Origin: Aquimarina brevivitae
GTDB lineage: Bacteria; Bacteroidota; Bacteroidia; Flavobacteriales; Flavobacteriaceae
Direction of reading: 5' to 3'
Assembly: GCF_004216895.1 (NCBI RefSeq)
Contig: NZ_SGXE01000001.1
Coordinates: forward strand, 744,001 to 808,000
Length of the DNA stretch: 64,000 nt
In this document: positions 38,067 to 47,526 of the stretch, piece by piece
Layout: each line of letters begins with the position of its first letter
Numbering within the stretch: the stretch's first letter is position 1
Position numbers and translations under genes: made by a program
The notes under the pieces: generated by a model
The model's input: the letters and a program-made list of their open reading frames with translations, nothing else
Databases searched by the model: none
Told to the model about the DNA's origin: nothing

Positions 38067-40295
38067 TTATTTTGCGTCGATTAGTTTTGTATACACACCA
38101 TTAAGGTTAATAAGTTCCTGGTGTGATCCTCGTTCTACAATTTTTCCATATTCCATTACAATGATTTCATCACAATCTAATATGGTACTTAGTCTATGTG
38201 CTACAATCAGACAAGTAGCACCTCTTCTTTTAATGTTATCCATAACCATTTTTTCTGACTTAGGATCTAATGCACTAGTTGCTTCGTCCATTATTAAAAT
38301 AGAAGGATTTAATGATAGTGCTCTGGCAATTTCTAGGCGTTGTCGTTGACCACCGCTAAAGTTAGCGCCTCGCTCCATGACCTCGCTATCATAGGCATTC
38401 GCTCGGGATGCAATGACATCGTGTATGGCCGCGTCTCTTGCTGATTGTATGATGTCGTGTTCAGGTATTCGATCATCCCAAAAGGAGATGTTTTCCTTAA
38501 TATTTCCTTTAAACATCAGTACTTCTTGGTCAATAACGGCTAAGGACTCGGTGAGAACGTGTCTGGGGATTTTTTTTCTGGGTCGACCATCAAATAATAC
38601 CTCACCACTCCAGGGCTGAAAAAGACCAGAAGCTAATTTGGCAACAGTAGACTTACCACTTCCTGAACCGCCCACTAAAGCAACTCGGCTACCGGGTTTC
38701 AATGTTAAATTGAAATCTTCAATTAAAGCAGGCATAGTTGTATTGTACCCAAAGGTGATGTTTTTCATTTCAAAGTATCCCGTAAGCTTATCAGCTATAG
38801 GTACGTTATCAATCGCTTTTTGTAGCTCTTCACTTGAGGGAACATTATTGTCTTCAATTAACTCATCTACTGCTTGCTCTACATCAAATTCCTCTGAGGT
38901 TTCATAATTCAATACATCATCAATTTTATTCATATCCCCTTCAGTTTCTTGTAATGTACTACCCACAGTTACCAATTGGTTTACTGGCCGCATAAAGTTG
39001 TTCATTAGATATAGAAAGGCTACCAGCATTCCTAGCGTCATTTGTCCATCCATAACACGAACGGCACCAAAGACCATTATGATTGTTGTAGTAAGGGACA
39101 TTAATAGAGGAGGAATTACATTGAGTCTTGTAGTTAACCAACCTAGCTCTTGTTGTGCATTCATTACTTTGGCTAAGTATCCGGTCCAGGTAGTAAAGAA
39201 ATCACTTTCTCTACCTGAGGCTTTTAGGGTTTCGATCATACTAATACCAGAGGTTGTAGTACCTAATAATTTTCCACTTTCATTGACCATTCTTCGATTA
39301 CCATCCTTGCGTGCTCTCGATACTAATTGTAGCGCTACAATATTAATTGCAGCCATAGTAATTCCAATAAGTGTTAATAAGACATCATAGGAAAACATTA
39401 ACATAGCATAGAAAACTACCACAATTACATTTAGCGCTGCATTGGCAAGATCTCCACTAAGCAATCTGGCTACTTTGTCATTTAAACTTACTCTACTGGC
39501 AACTTCGCCACTGTATCGTTGCGTAAAAAACGCTATAGGTAAATGAAAGATATGCCATAAAAATTTACTTGATGTGGTTAAGGCTAGTTTGGTTTCTAAT
39601 CGCAGCAGGTAGTATTGTTGTAAATAAGTCAATACCGCATTAACTATTAAAATACATCCCATTATCAATAATAATGGCATTACAAATCCACTTACTCCAT
39701 TAACCAGGTATTTATCTATAAATATTTTGGTAAATGAGGGTATTACAAGTCCAGGAATGACCAAAAATAAGCTTGCCAAAATAATGTAAGTTAGGCTTAA
39801 TTTAGAATTAGAAATTCTCGATCCTAATGAAGCCATCAATCCTTTTTTCTCATTTCCTTTTATGAAATGTTCATCCGGTTCAAGTATCAATACCACACCG
39901 GTATAGGCATCATCGAATTCGTCGTGACTAACATGATATCTACCCTGTGCTGGATCGGATAGGTATACTTTGTTTTTCGAAAACCCTTCGAGCACTAAAA
40001 AGTGATTGAAGTTCCAAAATATTATGGCAGGAACCTTCATTTCTTTGAGTTTATCTAAAGATTTGGCATATCCTTTTGCTTTTAAACCAAATTCTCTTGC
40101 TGCTTTTAAAACATTGGTGGCCTTTAGCCCATCTCTAGAGACACCACAGGCAATTCTTAACTTTTCAAGCGGAACAAATTTTCCGTGGTATCCTAGGATA
40201 ATACTCAATGCAGCTGCTCCACACTCTACGGCTTCCATCTGCAATACCGTAGGGGTTTTAACTGGTTTTATTTTTATGTCTTTCTTTTCGCTCAT
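38067..40295 (-). CDS. NHLM-type C39-peptidase ABC transporter
   Basis: A 742-residue bacteriocin exporter that cleaves leaders at double glycine and exports the core. The N-terminal C39 domain has the catalytic Cys25 (EAVECGAAALSI), His98 (NFNHFLVLEG) and Asp114 (LSDPAQG). A six-helix domain (about 160-440) and an ATPase domain with GGSGSGKST, FSGGQRQRLEIARAL and ILIMDEATSALD follow. It is 10 bp upstream of the second ABC gene and 17 bp downstream of the HlyD gene. Confidence 0.93.
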   Translation of the reverse strand: MSEKKDIKIKPVKTPTVLQMEAVECGAAALSIILGYHGKFVPLEKLRIACGVSRDGLKATNVLKAAREFGLKAKGYAKSLDKLKEMKVPAIIFWNFNHFLVLEGFSKNKVYLSDPAQGRYHVSHDEFDDAYTGVVLILEPDEHFIKGNEKKGLMASLGSRISNSKLSLTYIILASLFLVIPGLVIPSFTKIFIDKYLVNGVSGFVMPLLLIMGCILIVNAVLTYLQQYYLLRLETKLALTTSSKFLWHIFHLPIAFFTQRYSGEVASRVSLNDKVARLLSGDLANAALNVIVVVFYAMLMFSYDVLLTLIGITMAAINIVALQLVSRARKDGNRRMVNESGKLLGTTTSGISMIETLKASGRESDFFTTWTGYLAKVMNAQQELGWLTTRLNVIPPLLMSLTTTIIMVFGAVRVMDGQMTLGMLVAFLYLMNNFMRPVNQLVTVGSTLQETEGDMNKIDDVLNYETSEEFDVEQAVDELIEDNNVPSSEELQKAIDNVPIADKLTGYFEMKNITFGYNTTMPALIEDFNLTLKPGSRVALVGGSGSGKSTVAKLASGLFQPWSGEVLFDGRPRKKIPRHVLTESLAVIDQEVLMFKGNIKENISFWDDRIPEHDIIQSARDAAIHDVIASRANAYDSEVMERGANFSGGQRQRLEIARALSLNPSILIMDEATSALDPKSEKMVMDNIKRRGATCLIVAHRLSTILDCDEIIVMEYGKIVERGSHQELINLNGVYTKLIDAK

Positions 40296-40312
40296 TTTTC
40301 CTGGTCTTTTGT

Positions 40313-41575
40313 TTAGTATAGATCGAAGAATTTCTTCAAGGCGGGTACAACGATAGTTGCAGGAGGTTCTTTATCCACCGTTATTTTACCCATACAAGAT
40401 GTTCCTTCGTTAATGGCTATTTGAGGGCCTTCTGCTGAAGTCCATTTAAAACCACTGGGAGAATTAGGATCTTTTTCAAATTCTACATAAACCTCGAAAG
40501 GTGCTCCCATAGAAAGTAAACTTCTAACCAATTGATCATTTTTTACCGAAGTCATCATTCCTTGTTGAGTAACAGGAAAATCAGATACGTAGGTTACTTT
40601 TCCTTTCATAAAACCGTATTCTTGTGGTTGTACTGTCGAAGGAACGACTAAAGCTTCCATGCCTACTTTTATCTTTTTACCATCTTGTGAGGGGATATAA
40701 AGTACCCCATGTAGTTTATCACCGGTAATGCTATTTTGGTTTTTAAGTTTAAATAAAGGAGTTCCCTGACCGACAACGATACCTTTGTCAGTAAGTAATT
40801 CTACTACCTGACCGCTATATGAACTTCGGATATTGGTTTGAATATCATAGCGTTCTTCAAGGTGTTTTTGTCTTCTTACAGTTTCGGCTATGCGCTGTTT
40901 ACTAATGTTAATACGTTGTTCTAAATCAAATCCAAGATTCAATTTTTGGCTAGAGGTTTGTACACGCTGTGCTTTTAAGCTTTCAATACTATTTTTTGCG
41001 CTTTCAATTTGCTGTTCAGTGTTCATAATTTGAGACCGTGTGATTAGTCCTTTTTCTAGCAGATCATTTTCTGTTTGTAATTGATTCTTTAAAAAGTTTA
41101 AATTCTTTTTATTAGTCTCTATTTGTAAATCGATGCTGGTGCGCTGTTGTTCTATGAACTCAGTTTGCAGACGTGTATCTTGATTACCGAAGGATAATAA
41201 TTGCTCTAATTCAAGTTTACGCTCTTTTAAAGTTGCTTTGACTGCTTCAATTTCTTGTTGTAGTTCTGGTTGTTCAATTACGGCAACAACATCTCCTTCT
41301 TGTATCTCTTGACCTATGTTTACTTTAAGATCTACTAATTGTCCTTGAGAGGTAGAAACGACTTCGTGTATTTCTCCACCGAGTAAAACTCCTGTTACAT
41401 TTAGTTTGGTTTTAACCGTGCCTAAAAAGGCCCATCCAATACCTGTACATAATAAAAGGGCAATAGTTGTTAATGCAATCCAGGCTTTAGGTCCTGTGAT
41501 TTTAATCAGTTGATCTAACTTCTCTGGTGTGGAAAGCTTTTCTAATGCTGCTTTTCTAAAAAATCCTGCTGCCAT
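40313..41575 (-). CDS. HlyD-family periplasmic adaptor of the peptide exporter
   Basis: A 420-residue membrane-fusion protein. One N-terminal helix (WIALTTIALLLCTGIGWAF, about 32-50) anchors it in the inner membrane; a biotinyl-lipoyl-like half (VSTSQGQLVDLKVNIGQEIQ), a long coiled coil (about 115-240) and a beta domain follow. This is the adaptor between the ABC pair and the TolC-like channel, and it belongs to the NHLM HlyD group by context. Confidence 0.9.
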   Translation of the reverse strand: MAAGFFRKAALEKLSTPEKLDQLIKITGPKAWIALTTIALLLCTGIGWAFLGTVKTKLNVTGVLLGGEIHEVVSTSQGQLVDLKVNIGQEIQEGDVVAVIEQPELQQEIEAVKATLKERKLELEQLLSFGNQDTRLQTEFIEQQRTSIDLQIETNKKNLNFLKNQLQTENDLLEKGLITRSQIMNTEQQIESAKNSIESLKAQRVQTSSQKLNLGFDLEQRINISKQRIAETVRRQKHLEERYDIQTNIRSSYSGQVVELLTDKGIVVGQGTPLFKLKNQNSITGDKLHGVLYIPSQDGKKIKVGMEALVVPSTVQPQEYGFMKGKVTYVSDFPVTQQGMMTSVKNDQLVRSLLSMGAPFEVYVEFEKDPNSPSGFKWTSAEGPQIAINEGTSCMGKITVDKEPPATIVVPALKKFFDLY

Positions 41576-41596
41576 GACTATATGTTTTTATGATAA

Positions 41597-43177
41597 TTAA
41601 TTGTTGATGTTATTTGGAATGTTGTAAAAAATGGTTTTATCAATAGTTGATATTGTACGATCTTCATCTATATTGATTAATGTGCCGGTTTCATATCGTA
41701 GATTGGCTATAGAAGAAGCAAACTGTTGCTGAGCTTGTAAATAATCGCGTTGTGCAAAAGTCAACCGTTCCTGAAATAGAATAAGATTCAATAAGGTAGT
41801 CAATCCATTCTGAAACTTTATTTGCTCATTCTTAAATACATTTTGCGAATAGTCCAAGGTTTCTTTAGCCTTTGTCAAGGTCAATACGTTATTTTTAAGG
41901 TTATTGACAGCAATGCTGACATTTAGGTTAATATTACGCAGTAAGTTATCATAGGCAATTTCTTGATCCTCTAAAGCCGTTTTACTAATAATGTAATTAC
42001 CACGAGCCAGGTTGTTGTTTACTGGAAATGCAAAGTTTAAGCGTACCCCCACACCATAATTTCTACCCTCGCGATCACTAAAAGCATTAAAAGCCTGGTT
42101 TAATCCATTACCGGTATTTAATCCTCCATAAGAGGCAAATCCAGTTAGATCCAGTTGAGGTTTCAGTTCATTATTTGCTAAATGAAGTCTTAATTCTAAT
42201 GCCTCTTTAATATTGTCAAAAGCAGTAAGATCCTTTCTGTTTTCCTTGGCTAACGCAAGCATTTGTTGGGTACTCAAGTTTTCAGTAAAGCCTGAGCCAT
42301 CAATAGTAGGAAAAGAGTTAATCGGGTCACCAATATTCTTACTTTCTTCGTCACTTAATCCAATTGCCCTGCCCAGATTTAATTTTGCATTGTAAAAATT
42401 TTGTGTCGCTAATGTTGTTAGCCGCTCTTGATTTGCTAAATCCGCTTGAATTTGTACTAGGTCTCCAGCAGGTTTTTTGTCAGCCTTTACTAGTTCTTCT
42501 GTAATATTCAATACGTTTCTTACACGAGCTTCGTTTTCTTTGAAGATTTTTAAGTTTTCAAAAGCTGCAAGATATTGCCAATAGGAATTAGCGGTTTGTA
42601 GTAACTCAAAAGAAGTGTTTAATTCAAAATTATTCTCGCTACTTTCTACCTCTAATTTAGAGCCTTCTTCTAGCGCTGTATTGACTTTATATCCACCGCC
42701 TCTAAATAAGGGTTGTGTTAATGAAAATGTAGCGCCTACAGTGTGGTCAGATACATCAGGGCCGGTATTGATATTTAGCTGATTAAACGGAAAATTATTA
42801 GAAATCTGATCATAATCTAAACTTACTGAGGCTAACAATCCAAACCTAAACTTTCGTTGTACTCCTAACGAAAAACTTGAACTGTTAGTAGCAATGGCAT
42901 CATCATCAAATAAACTCGTTCTGGGATCAGCTGCAAAGAGATAACTTTTATTGTTGGACAAGGAAAGACTAGAGAATAAATTAAAATCAAATGCACTACG
43001 TTGTACGCGTACGTTTCCTGTAGCATTTTGAATAACCAATTCATTTCTTTGGATTAATGGACTTTTATCCAACGTTAATTTAGTCAATTCTACTAAGTCT
43101 CCACTGAATTGATTTTGACAATAACTATTAATAGCGCTAAGAAACACTACACTAAAAAAGACTATCTTTTGGTTCAT
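41597..43177 (-). CDS. TolC-like outer-membrane channel
   Basis: A 526-residue outer-membrane efflux protein with a signal peptide (to about residue 20) and two repeats of the OEP type, with helical segments such as VLTLTKAKETLDYSQNVF and LNLILFQERLTFAQRDYLQ. With the ABC pair and HlyD it completes a tripartite type I export path across both membranes. Confidence 0.88.
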   Translation of the reverse strand: MNQKIVFFSVVFLSAINSYCQNQFSGDLVELTKLTLDKSPLIQRNELVIQNATGNVRVQRSAFDFNLFSSLSLSNNKSYLFAADPRTSLFDDDAIATNSSSFSLGVQRKFRFGLLASVSLDYDQISNNFPFNQLNINTGPDVSDHTVGATFSLTQPLFRGGGYKVNTALEEGSKLEVESSENNFELNTSFELLQTANSYWQYLAAFENLKIFKENEARVRNVLNITEELVKADKKPAGDLVQIQADLANQERLTTLATQNFYNAKLNLGRAIGLSDEESKNIGDPINSFPTIDGSGFTENLSTQQMLALAKENRKDLTAFDNIKEALELRLHLANNELKPQLDLTGFASYGGLNTGNGLNQAFNAFSDREGRNYGVGVRLNFAFPVNNNLARGNYIISKTALEDQEIAYDNLLRNINLNVSIAVNNLKNNVLTLTKAKETLDYSQNVFKNEQIKFQNGLTTLLNLILFQERLTFAQRDYLQAQQQFASSIANLRYETGTLINIDEDRTISTIDKTIFYNIPNNINN

Positions 43178-43187
43178 AGATTAAGTA

Positions 43188-43700
43188 TTATACTTCTGAA
43201 AATTTGTTTAGTATTTGACTAAAACGAGCACCTGCCTGGGCTACACCATCTAATACATTGGTGTCTATCATATCTTCTTCATCAGGAGATTCAAACCCTA
43301 ATTTATTGGTCGTTTTTCGAAGCCTGTTGGATAAAAACAATGCCAGGGAGTAGTAAAAGTTGGATCTAAATTCAAGATCCGTATCTAGCTTTTCATTCAT
43401 TACGGCCCTGGAAATACTGTATACTACGGTTTCTTCTGCAGCTATCACAGAAACAGAAGGAGCACGGGATTCCAAAAAGGACATTTCTCCTACAATTTCG
43501 CCCGGACCGATGGCTGCAATTTCTTGTTTTCCATCAGTTATAGAAAGTTTACCAGATAGGATGATATATATGTTTTCTATTTCTTCACCCTTACTGATCA
43601 GCTCTTCGTGATTTTTCAGGTTTTTCTTGCTTCCATTATGGATCATCCATTCAATGTCCAAATCCGTTAAGTGTCCTAATAGAAAGAGTACTTTTTTCAT
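43188..43700 (-). CDS. Cyclic-nucleotide-binding domain protein without DNA-binding domain
   Basis: A 170-residue protein consisting of one CRP-type cyclic-nucleotide-binding domain: EIENIYIILSGKLSITDG, a phosphate-binding cassette GEIVGEMSFLESRAPSVSV with Glu and Arg, and a C-terminal helix. No helix-turn-helix follows, so it should act on a protein rather than on DNA. It is the first gene of the export operon, and two cyclase genes lie downstream. A direct-repeat box occurs 81 bp before its ATG. Confidence 0.88.
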   Translation of the reverse strand: MKKVLFLLGHLTDLDIEWMIHNGSKKNLKNHEELISKGEEIENIYIILSGKLSITDGKQEIAAIGPGEIVGEMSFLESRAPSVSVIAAEETVVYSISRAVMNEKLDTDLEFRSNFYYSLALFLSNRLRKTTNKLGFESPDEEDMIDTNVLDGVAQAGARFSQILNKFSEV

Positions 43701-43780
43701 GTTGTTATGTTTTTAAGTTGTAAGGATCATTGTTACTAATTTCTAGTAAGCTAAGATATTTGACTAGCCTTATGTAAAAC

Positions 43781-43806
43781 TGCCATCTACTCAGCCAGAA
43801 CTGACA
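43781..43806 (-). promoter_or_regulatory. Variant TGCCA ... CTGACA box before the export operon
   Basis: Contains TGCCA (43781-43785), CAGCCA (43792-43797) and CTGACA (43801-43806) on the plus strand. Read downstream, copies of TGnCA start at relative positions 0, 9 and 21, exactly as in the box before precursor 6. Confidence 0.5.
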
Positions 43807-43828
43807 ATTCGGTGGTGTAGAAACAAAA

Positions 43829-43860
43829 AAGCGATTGCATTATTGGCACAATCGCTTTAT
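43829..43860 (-). terminator. Terminator after NHLP precursor 6
   Basis: AAGCGATTG and CAATCGCTT form a hairpin. On the minus strand it is followed by a run of six T, so it ends the precursor 6 transcript before the export operon. Confidence 0.75.
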
Positions 43861-43987
43861 GACAGAAACTTTAAGATATATCTTACTGTTAACAAGCTTC
43901 TGAGATACAAATCAAACGTGTCAACAATTCACGCTACTCTTGTATACTATTTATTCTTTCTTTTATAGGCTTTATGATATATGTTTA

Positions 43988-44365
43988 TTAATTACCACCA
44001 ATGCTTTCTCCTAAACTAACACCAAACGCTACTGCAGAGGCAATCGCTCCAGCAATCCATTCTTCAACTGGCCCAACTGCTTGCATTGTGCCACCACCTG
44101 ATACCATATCTAGTTGATCCTCACTTAACTCCAGGTCATCAATATTTGGTTTCTTGGGGATGTTTATATACGTTGTATTATCATCGGTTTGATCAATAAC
44201 TACAATGTTTTCCGTATCGATTTTAAGGGCTCCTTTGGTGTGTTTTGTAATTACTTCCATAGGGTTATTAATTAAAGATTGTTTAAAGTTTTCATCTTCC
44301 CATGCCTTGGCAATTATATCTACCAGATACTGGTTTACTTTTTGTTGATTTTGTGAAAGTTCCAT
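43988..44365 (-). CDS. NHLP-leader RiPP precursor peptide 6
   Basis: A 125-residue precursor. The leader includes FKQSLINNPMEVITKHTKG, NIVVIDQTDDNTTYINI and LELSEDQLDMVSGG. The 34-residue core begins GTMQAVGPVEEWIAGAI and ends SLGESIGGN. It has a few Thr/Ser, no Cys, and GxxxG/AxxxG-like spacing that recalls unmodified helical bacteriocins. It stands apart from the four clustered precursors, with its own box and terminator. Confidence 0.9.
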   Translation of the reverse strand: MELSQNQQKVNQYLVDIIAKAWEDENFKQSLINNPMEVITKHTKGALKIDTENIVVIDQTDDNTTYINIPKKPNIDDLELSEDQLDMVSGGGTMQAVGPVEEWIAGAIASAVAFGVSLGESIGGN

Positions 44366-44418
44366 AATGATATGTTTATTAATTTATTGCAAATTACTTA
44401 GGTTATTATTGTTAAAAC

Positions 44419-44444
44419 TGCCAATACTACTGCCGCATTTGACA
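44419..44444 (-). promoter_or_regulatory. TGCCA-N6-CTGCC ... TGACA box before precursor 6
   Basis: Plus strand TGCCA (44419-44423), six bases, CTGCC (44430-44434), then TGACA (44440-44444). In transcription direction the conserved tail is GTTTTAACA. It ends 54 bp before the ATG. Confidence 0.55.
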
Positions 44445-44451
44445 CTATAAA

Positions 44452-44477
44452 AAAACACCCGGGTCACCGGGTGTTTT
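44452..44477 (-). terminator. Terminator after the AraC-type regulator gene
   Basis: AACACCCGG and CCGGGTGTT pair around a 4-nt loop, followed on the minus strand by a run of T residues. Confidence 0.85.
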
Positions 44478-44547
44478 AAGCAACACTGCTTTTTTTTGCT
44501 ATATAACTCAACACAATAGTAGATAATATGCAGTTTGCTGATTTCTT

Positions 44548-45231
44548 TTATGCTTTTGCTGCTAGCATTTTTTTTGGGACAGTACCATATTGCTTATAAA
44601 ATAATTTAGAAAAATAATGGGTATCAAAATAGCCAACCGCATAGGCGATCTCCGAGATAGTATCATAACTATATTGATCAATAAATTCCTTAGCCCAGTG
44701 CAATCTCAATATCCTTATATATTTATTGGGTGTTAATCCTAGCAGGGTTTTGCATTTGCGATGTAGTTGCCGTTCACTTATCGCCAGATCATATGATAAA
44801 TCAGATAAACTAAGCTGTCCTTTTTTTATTTGATCTAAGACTATCTGTTCAAAATTGAAGAGCCACAGTTGATCGGGTTTGGATATTTTAGAGGGATCAA
44901 TCCCATTTTTTTTGCATTGGGATTGTATAAAATCATTTTTTTTGCAGATTTTAAAAATGACCGGTATGTTTTTTTCTGCAATTTTTACAGATTTTGATTG
45001 TGCTGCCTGCACTACTTCTTTTATTAAGTCTGAGAGTTCTTTGGTATTAGATATCAAAATCTCAGTTGTGTTGTCAGTCGTTTGTTCAACGTTGATGTCT
45101 TCAGCTCTACGTTGTCTTAAAATCTTATGACTTGCCTCTACAATAGATTTGATTGGGCTTTCCAAATGTGTTGCGATTTGCATTAAAATGTCTGGAGAAT
45201 TCCAGTCCAGCGTTTGATTGTTGATGTCCAT
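44548..45231 (-). CDS. AraC-family transcriptional regulator of the RiPP locus
   Basis: A 227-residue regulator. The C-terminal ~100 residues form the AraC DNA-binding domain: LSLSDLSYDLAISERQLHRK, GLTPNKYIRILRLHWAKEF and ISEIAYAVGYFDTHYFSKLF. The N-terminal part is helical with SPIKSIVEASHKIL, resembling a histidine-kinase dimerisation helix, and has no ligand-binding cupin. It is the best local candidate for binding the TGCCA-N6-CTGAC boxes, since AraC proteins bind direct repeats, but this is inference. Confidence 0.87.
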   Translation of the reverse strand: MDINNQTLDWNSPDILMQIATHLESPIKSIVEASHKILRQRRAEDINVEQTTDNTTEILISNTKELSDLIKEVVQAAQSKSVKIAEKNIPVIFKICKKNDFIQSQCKKNGIDPSKISKPDQLWLFNFEQIVLDQIKKGQLSLSDLSYDLAISERQLHRKCKTLLGLTPNKYIRILRLHWAKEFIDQYSYDTISEIAYAVGYFDTHYFSKLFYKQYGTVPKKMLAAKA

Positions 45232-45644
45232 TATGAGTTCGTTTTTTGATTTGTGATTGATGAAAAGCCTGGGTTATATTAACAGAATGCGTAATACCAT
45301 ATGTTAACTATCGGCTTGTAGGATAATTCATGATCTTACATAACTTTTGTTTTTGATTGAAATACATAACTGCCCTTTTTTTGATGTGACCAGATGATTT
45401 ATGAACCACTATTAAGTTTAGATTAAATATGTATTTAGATTGTAAAGACTAAATGCCACTTGATAAAACCTGTAGTGAATTGTTCGTTTTTTGATATCTC
45501 AAATATAGCGGCAGAATTAGGCGAAAAACAAGTCGATATTTTTGAAATTTATAAATTCAAGCTTTAGATTTATAAATTTAAAGTTGTGCATAAAGTGTTA
45601 GTTTTGTGCGCAGAAAGTAGTACTTTTGACAAATTTCCCTTGTA
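45232..45644. other. Divergent intergenic region
   Basis: This 413-bp gap separates the AraC gene (minus) from the TPR-AraC gene (plus). The right half holds two AT-only palindromes (see 45546-45577). No protein gene or RNA is recognised. Confidence 0.6.
45546..45577. promoter_or_regulatory. Paired palindromes, 21 bp centre to centre
   Basis: AATTTATAAATT (45546-45557) and ATTTATAAAT (45568-45577) lie 68-99 bp before the TPR-AraC start. The same sequence, with a TTGAAATTTATAAATT context, precedes the lanthipeptide-like gene. Probable operator for autoregulation. Confidence 0.5.
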
Positions 45645-47393
45645 ATGTCAGTCAGTCAGTTAAGTTTATTCTTAGATAGAAAATACGCTAAGCTAGTTAT
45701 GTATATGCTTGTTTTCTTTTTGCTTGCCATTACGGTTAAAGCACAAGATCAGGAGCAAAAAACATCCGGATCAGTCAATGGGGCTATTGAAGAATTGATC
45801 AAAAAGGAAACCGATCGACAGCGAAAAATACAACTTGCCCATCAATACACCACTGCGATCAAAAAAGATAATGATCCCATAGCCCTGGCAGACACCTACC
45901 TTTTCTTAACAGAAGCATTTACGCACTCCAAGCGGGCGGTGGCTTATGCGGACAGCATTATACAAGTTACTAAGGATTTAAAAGACAATACAATCTATCC
46001 TGCAGAGGGGTATTTGCAAAAGGGGATACAATTGTATTATACTGCTGATTACGATAGGGCTCTAGAGAATTATTTAATAGCAGATAATTATTATAAAAAT
46101 CAAGAGAACTTTTTTAAACAATTAGTTATCCGGCATTATGTTGGAATTTTAAAAAATAATACTAATGAGTTTAATGAGGCATTTTTGATTTTTAAGGAAA
46201 ACATCAAGTTTTTTGAGGAGGAAAAAAATAAAAAAAGATATAAAAAGCAATATCTTAAGTCGTTATATGCTCTTGCAAATGGTTTTATTTTATTAGAAAA
46301 GTTGGATTCTGCTGAGCACTATAGTAGGTTAGGATTAAAAGCCAGTATAGATAGTGATAAGTATTTGTACCCACATTTTCTTTTGGCCTTTAGTGGAACC
46401 AAAATTTTGCAAAAAAAATATAAAACTGCATTGGACAGTCTTTTAAAATGTGAAAAAGTAATACCTGATAATAAAAAAATTTCATTGTGTCGAAACTACC
46501 AACGAATTAGTTATGTGTATGATTCTCTAAATATTGAAGATAAATCTTTGAAGTACTTATATAAAATCGATTCCGTATACCAAAAAGAACCCCAGGTTAT
46601 TTTACAAGCGGAGACAGCATATCAAATACTATTAAAAAAGTATCAGAATAAGGGAAATAAGGACAAACAACTAGAGATTATTGAAAAGCTCTTAGTTGTA
46701 GATAGTATAATAAAACGACGACCAAAAAATCTCAGTAGAAAAATAGTGGAGCAATATGAAACTCCAAAGTTACTAGGTCAAAAAGAAAAATTAATAAAGG
46801 AATTAGAAGAAGATCAGAGCTTAAGCAACACTACCATTTCTATTTTGGGATTATTTTCCTTAGCCTTAGTATTGGGTGTTTTCTATTTTGCCCGTAAAAA
46901 TATTGTCAATAAAAAGCGCTATCAGGCCTTGATTGCCCAACAACCAAAAGATATTCAAGAAAGCAAAATTGAAGTTGAAGTAGCACCAGAAACTAAAGAA
47001 GTAATTAAAAAAGCTACTGATTTACCAGAGGATTTGGTGAACACTATTTTAGAACGCTTAGCCCATTTTGAGGCGTCTAAAAAGTTTATCAATAAACAGT
47101 ATACGCTTAGCTCGCTGGCTAAAGAATTGAATACCAATAGTGCTTACCTCTCAAAAATTATCAATGCGGAAAAACAAACTTCTTTTGCGCATTATATTAA
47201 TAAGCTGAGAGTGGATTATGCAGTGGCAAAGTTAAAAGAAGATTCAGTTTTACGCTCCTACACCATCAAGGCTATTGCCAGTGAATTTGGATTCAATACG
47301 GCCCAATCCTTCTCCAATGCCTTTTATAAGCAAACCGGTATTTATCCATCCTTCTTTATCAAGCAGTTGGAAAAAAATACTGGTAATCAATAG
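45645..47393 (+). CDS. TPR-AraC membrane regulator 1
   Basis: A 582-residue hybrid regulator. An N-terminal hydrophobic segment (LVMYMLVFFLLAITVKAQ, about 17-34) is followed by TPR repeats (about 85-340), a transmembrane helix (SILGLFSLALVLGVFYFA, about 398-415) and a C-terminal AraC domain with LSSLAKELNTNSAYLSKIIN and IKAIASEFGFNTAQSFSNAF. The TPR part would be outside and the DNA-binding part inside. A close paralogue is at 50188. It sits directly before the lanthipeptide-like gene, whose upstream palindrome it shares. Confidence 0.9.
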   Translation: MSVSQLSLFLDRKYAKLVMYMLVFFLLAITVKAQDQEQKTSGSVNGAIEELIKKETDRQRKIQLAHQYTTAIKKDNDPIALADTYLFLTEAFTHSKRAVAYADSIIQVTKDLKDNTIYPAEGYLQKGIQLYYTADYDRALENYLIADNYYKNQENFFKQLVIRHYVGILKNNTNEFNEAFLIFKENIKFFEEEKNKKRYKKQYLKSLYALANGFILLEKLDSAEHYSRLGLKASIDSDKYLYPHFLLAFSGTKILQKKYKTALDSLLKCEKVIPDNKKISLCRNYQRISYVYDSLNIEDKSLKYLYKIDSVYQKEPQVILQAETAYQILLKKYQNKGNKDKQLEIIEKLLVVDSIIKRRPKNLSRKIVEQYETPKLLGQKEKLIKELEEDQSLSNTTISILGLFSLALVLGVFYFARKNIVNKKRYQALIAQQPKDIQESKIEVEVAPETKEVIKKATDLPEDLVNTILERLAHFEASKKFINKQYTLSSLAKELNTNSAYLSKIINAEKQTSFAHYINKLRVDYAVAKLKEDSVLRSYTIKAIASEFGFNTAQSFSNAFYKQTGIYPSFFIKQLEKNTGNQ

Positions 47394-47428
47394 GTTATAC
47401 TTGCTTTTTTAAGAATGTAAAGTGCTTG

Positions 47429-47442
47429 AAATTTATAAATTT
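47429..47442. promoter_or_regulatory. 14-bp palindrome before the lanthipeptide-like gene
   Basis: AAATTTATAAATTT, 85 bp before the ATG at 47527. The flanks TTG and GAAG also match the site upstream of TPR-AraC regulator 1. Confidence 0.5.
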
Positions 47443-47526
47443 GAAGAATCTCTCTCTTTTTTTTATCAATTTTAAGAGTACTTTAGCAGTCATACAAATC
47501 AAACAAATCACTTAAATTTTTACGTT

